A stretch of 7,726 nt of DNA, from positions 1 to 7,726 of the forward strand of contig CANQJX010000079.1 in assembly GCA_947624335.1 (NCBI GenBank), read 5' to 3'. The notes under the pieces were generated by a model. That model did not search any database and had not been told where the DNA came from. It was given only the letters and a program-made list of their open reading frames with translations. Shown one piece after another: positions 5,605 to 7,726 of the stretch (position 1 is the first letter of the stretch; every line of letters begins with the position of its first letter). The DNA comes from an uncultured Marvinbryantia sp. (lineage in GTDB: Bacteria > Bacillota > Clostridia > Lachnospirales > Lachnospiraceae). Both the position numbers and the translations under genes were made by a program.

Positions 5605-7726
5605 TTAAATTCCGCGGAAACGGAAGGTAAATTCCAGTTTCCCGCCGACGTCGATCAGATATTCCGGATGCGTCCGCGCGCCCCAGCTATCGTCTCCTGC
5701 AATCCCCATCTGCTGTTTCGATACGCGCACAACCGTATAATGAACCTGCGGCAGTTCGTAAGGATGCATGGCGTTTTCCAGCTCGTGCGGCGTATACGGA
5801 AGCGCCGAAAAGTTCATTGCGTCGCCCTCAAAAAACATGCCGCGCCCCCGTCCGTCGCAGACCTTCGCCCAGCGCACGCCCGTCTTGTTGCCGCATTCCT
5901 GCGGCACCAGATAGCGCGCCATATTATCTTTTACTTTGTTCCTGTAAATGCCAAGCTTTGCTCCGCGGCAGCGGTCCGCGTACGTCTCCTGCGGCCCCAT
6001 GCCGTACCAGGTAAGCCGGTCGTAATCGGCGTTGAGTTTCATCATCATTCCAAACTCCGGCATATCGCCAAGTTCGGCCGCCGGATCGTAACGCAGGGTC
6101 GTCTCCACCGTGCCGTCGCCGTACACGCGGTACGTCACCGTACAGGAAGACGCCGGAGCAGTCGGCATATGATAGAGATAGGTTACGGTAACCGAATCCT
6201 CTTCTTCGGCTACCAGCGGCTCCTCCCATGCGTTGGAAACGGGATCCCGATGCGTCAGATACAGGCTTGCGATCTTCCACTGCGCATAGCGCGCGGGCAT
6301 CTGATTCCCCGCGTCGTTGTCGGTCGGAGCGCGCCAGAAGTTCGGTTTGGGAATGGATTCGATCATTTCCACGCCGGCGTACCGGTAAGAGACCAGCCCG
6401 CCGTTCAGGTACGAAAACAGCGCCTCGAACTGTTCCCCCAAAACGCCGACATTCAGATAGCCTTTTACCACGCGAAGGGGCTTGCGCTCCGTATCGCGCT
6501 TTGCTTCGATGCGGTATACGCCCTGCCCGAATGCAACTTCATGTCCTGCTTTTGCCCACAGGCGATCCTCCTTCAAATGAAACGATACCGTAACGGCGTA
6601 TTCGCCCGGAAGGGTCTGTTCCTGCACGGGCAGACGGTATTCGCCTTGGGAAAGGGGCGCGACGTCTGTTGCAAGCGCCGCTTGTTCAATCACATGGCCG
6701 TCCCGCGCCACTGTTACGCAGCAGTCAAATTCTGCGGTGCCGGTAAAAAGATTTTTATTGATGATCCGCGCTTTGTCTTTTTCCACCTGGACGCTGATAT
6801 TCTGATAATTAAATTTTACTTCCTGCATCTTCGGGGAAGGACTGCGATCCGCGCCGTACACAATTCCGTTTCCGCTGAAATTATAGTCGGTGGGACGCTC
6901 TCCGAAATCGCCCCCGTACGCCTGAAATTCCGCGCCGTAACGGTCCTTTTTGGAAATCGACTGGTCTACATAATCCCAGATAAATCCGCCCTGGTACAGC
7001 GGTTCCGTATCGGTCAAATCCGTATATTTATGCATACCGCCGCAGGAATTGCCCATCGCGTGCGTATACTCGCAGCAAATAAACGGCCGGCTGCGGTCCT
7101 TTGCGAGAAATTCGCGGATACTTTCCACGGACGGATACATCTGGCTTTCCATGTCGCTGGACTCGTTGTAGCGGCGGTCATGGAACACGCCCTCGTAATG
7201 TACCAGCCTGGTATCGTCCAATGCGCGGAACTTATCCGCCATCTGCCTGATATTCAGGCCGCCAAAAGACTCGTTTCCGCACGACCAGATCAGGATTGCG
7301 GCATGATTTTTGTCGCGCTGATAGATGGAATTGACGCGGTCCAGCATCATTTCCCGCCACTGCGGATGATCGCCCGGAACAACAAGATCCGCTTCTCCTG
7401 CGCCGCGCTCGACCGGTTCCCACGAGCCGTGCGACTCCATATTGTTTTCGTCGATCAGGTAAAGGCCCAGACGGTCGCAAAGTTTATAAAGCCGCGTATC
7501 ATTTGGATAATGGCTGGTGCGGATGGCGTTGATATTGTTCCGTTTCATGGTAACCACATCCGTTATGATTTCCTCGTTCTGCGGCACGCGCCCCGCGCGC
7601 GAACTGAACTCATGTCGGTTAACGCCCTTAAATACAATGCGCTTCCCGTTTAAGCACATCAGGTTCCCCTTCCTCTCAAAGCGCCGGAACCCAACCGCTT
7701 CGCAGATGGCTTCCGTTACCGTTCCC
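5605..7726 (-). CDS. lacZ: Beta-galactosidase, LacZ type (GH2), 5' end outside the window
   Basis: This enzyme hydrolyses terminal beta-D-galactosides such as lactose. About 706 codons are visible, against about 1020 in E. coli LacZ; the N-terminal sugar-binding region lies beyond the right edge. The frame stays open to the edge, and the residues before the first visible Met (7659) match the family (EAVGFRRFERKGNL), so 7659 is an internal methionine. Counting from that Met, the catalytic barrel begins with NGKRIVFKGVNRHEF, with HYPN at 50-53. The acid/base is E130 in WSCGNES (codon 7270-7272). The nucleophile is E197 in CCEYTHAMGN (codon 7069-7071). E75 and H77 in MESHG match E. coli magnesium ligands. 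The late motif QMGIAGDDSWGA belongs to the C-terminal beta-sandwich (Bgal_small_N) domain, which in E. coli supplies Trp999. The catalytic residues are intact, so the enzyme should be active. No signal peptide can be judged because the start is missing. Confidence 0.96.
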   Translation of the reverse strand, partial: GTVTEAICEAVGFRRFERKGNLMCLNGKRIVFKGVNRHEFSSRAGRVPQNEEIITDVVTMKRNNINAIRTSHYPNDTRLYKLCDRLGLYLIDENNMESHGSWEPVERGAGEADLVVPGDHPQWREMMLDRVNSIYQRDKNHAAILIWSCGNESFGGLNIRQMADKFRALDDTRLVHYEGVFHDRRYNESSDMESQMYPSVESIREFLAKDRSRPFICCEYTHAMGNSCGGMHKYTDLTDTEPLYQGGFIWDYVDQSISKKDRYGAEFQAYGGDFGERPTDYNFSGNGIVYGADRSPSPKMQEVKFNYQNISVQVEKDKARIINKNLFTGTAEFDCCVTVARDGHVIEQAALATDVAPLSQGEYRLPVQEQTLPGEYAVTVSFHLKEDRLWAKAGHEVAFGQGVYRIEAKRDTERKPLRVVKGYLNVGVLGEQFEALFSYLNGGLVSYRYAGVEMIESIPKPNFWRAPTDNDAGNQMPARYAQWKIASLYLTHRDPVSNAWEEPLVAEEEDSVTVTYLYHMPTAPASSCTVTYRVYGDGTVETTLRYDPAAELGDMPEFGMMMKLNADYDRLTWYGMGPQETYADRCRGAKLGIYRNKVKDNMARYLVPQECGNKTGVRWAKVCDGRGRGMFFEGDAMNFSALPYTPHELENAMHPYELPQVHYTVVRVSKQQMGIAGDDSWGARTHPEYLIDVGGKLEFTFRFRGI

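Noticed and set aside
5668..7653. A 661-codon open frame on the plus strand, opposite lacZ.
   Set aside because: It is fully antisense to a clearly conserved GH2 enzyme, has no ribosome binding site of note, and its translation (rich in H, R, F, V) looks like a mirror of G+C-biased codons rather than a protein family.
7657..7659. ATG at 7659 as the lacZ start.
   Set aside because: The frame is open to the window edge and the residues upstream match LacZ family sequence, so the true start is outside.

Overview
The window looks like ordinary chromosomal DNA from a low-to-mid G+C Gram-positive anaerobe, most likely a member of the Clostridia close to Lachnospiraceae. The evidence is strong AGGAGG-type ribosome binding sites, a DUF1622 membrane protein, a MepA-like MATE transporter, an RlmD-type methyltransferase without a TRAM domain, an 85-residue HPr, and a small CxxC protein beginning MFGKKKK. 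The assignment rests on recalled family resemblance, not on a search. All eight genes are on the minus strand, so transcription runs from the high coordinates to the low ones. No RNA gene, CRISPR array, transposase or phage gene was seen.

In transcription order: the window opens inside a GH2 beta-galactosidase of the LacZ type (5605 to beyond 7726, N-terminal part missing). Next come an HPr phosphocarrier (5261-5518) and a 71-residue CxxC protein of unknown function (4965-5180). A near-consensus promoter with a palindrome over its -10 box (about 4875-4912) then drives a small DUF1622 membrane protein (4521-4844), which ends in a clear intrinsic terminator (4479-4519). A MATE efflux transporter (3114-4448) starts only about 30 bases after that terminator.

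The MATE gene is followed by an unusual 115-base stretch: the last bases of MATE are repeated exactly (19 of 19) 96 bases downstream, and the segment between the copies is rich in inverted repeats. After it comes a block of nucleic-acid genes: nth (endonuclease III, 2356-2997), a NYN ribonuclease-like protein with two LOTUS/OST-HTH domains (1361-2359) that overlaps nth by four bases (ATGA), and an RlmD-like 23S rRNA methyltransferase (1301 running off the left edge).

Functionally the window mixes sugar use (LacZ, HPr), membrane and export functions (DUF1622, MATE) and DNA or RNA maintenance (Nth, NYN-LOTUS, RlmD). I do not see strong evidence for a wholly new system. The items most worth a second look are the repeat-flanked insert behind MATE, the translationally coupled nth and NYN-LOTUS pair, the HPr lacking the regulatory serine, and the regulated-looking promoter of the DUF1622 gene.
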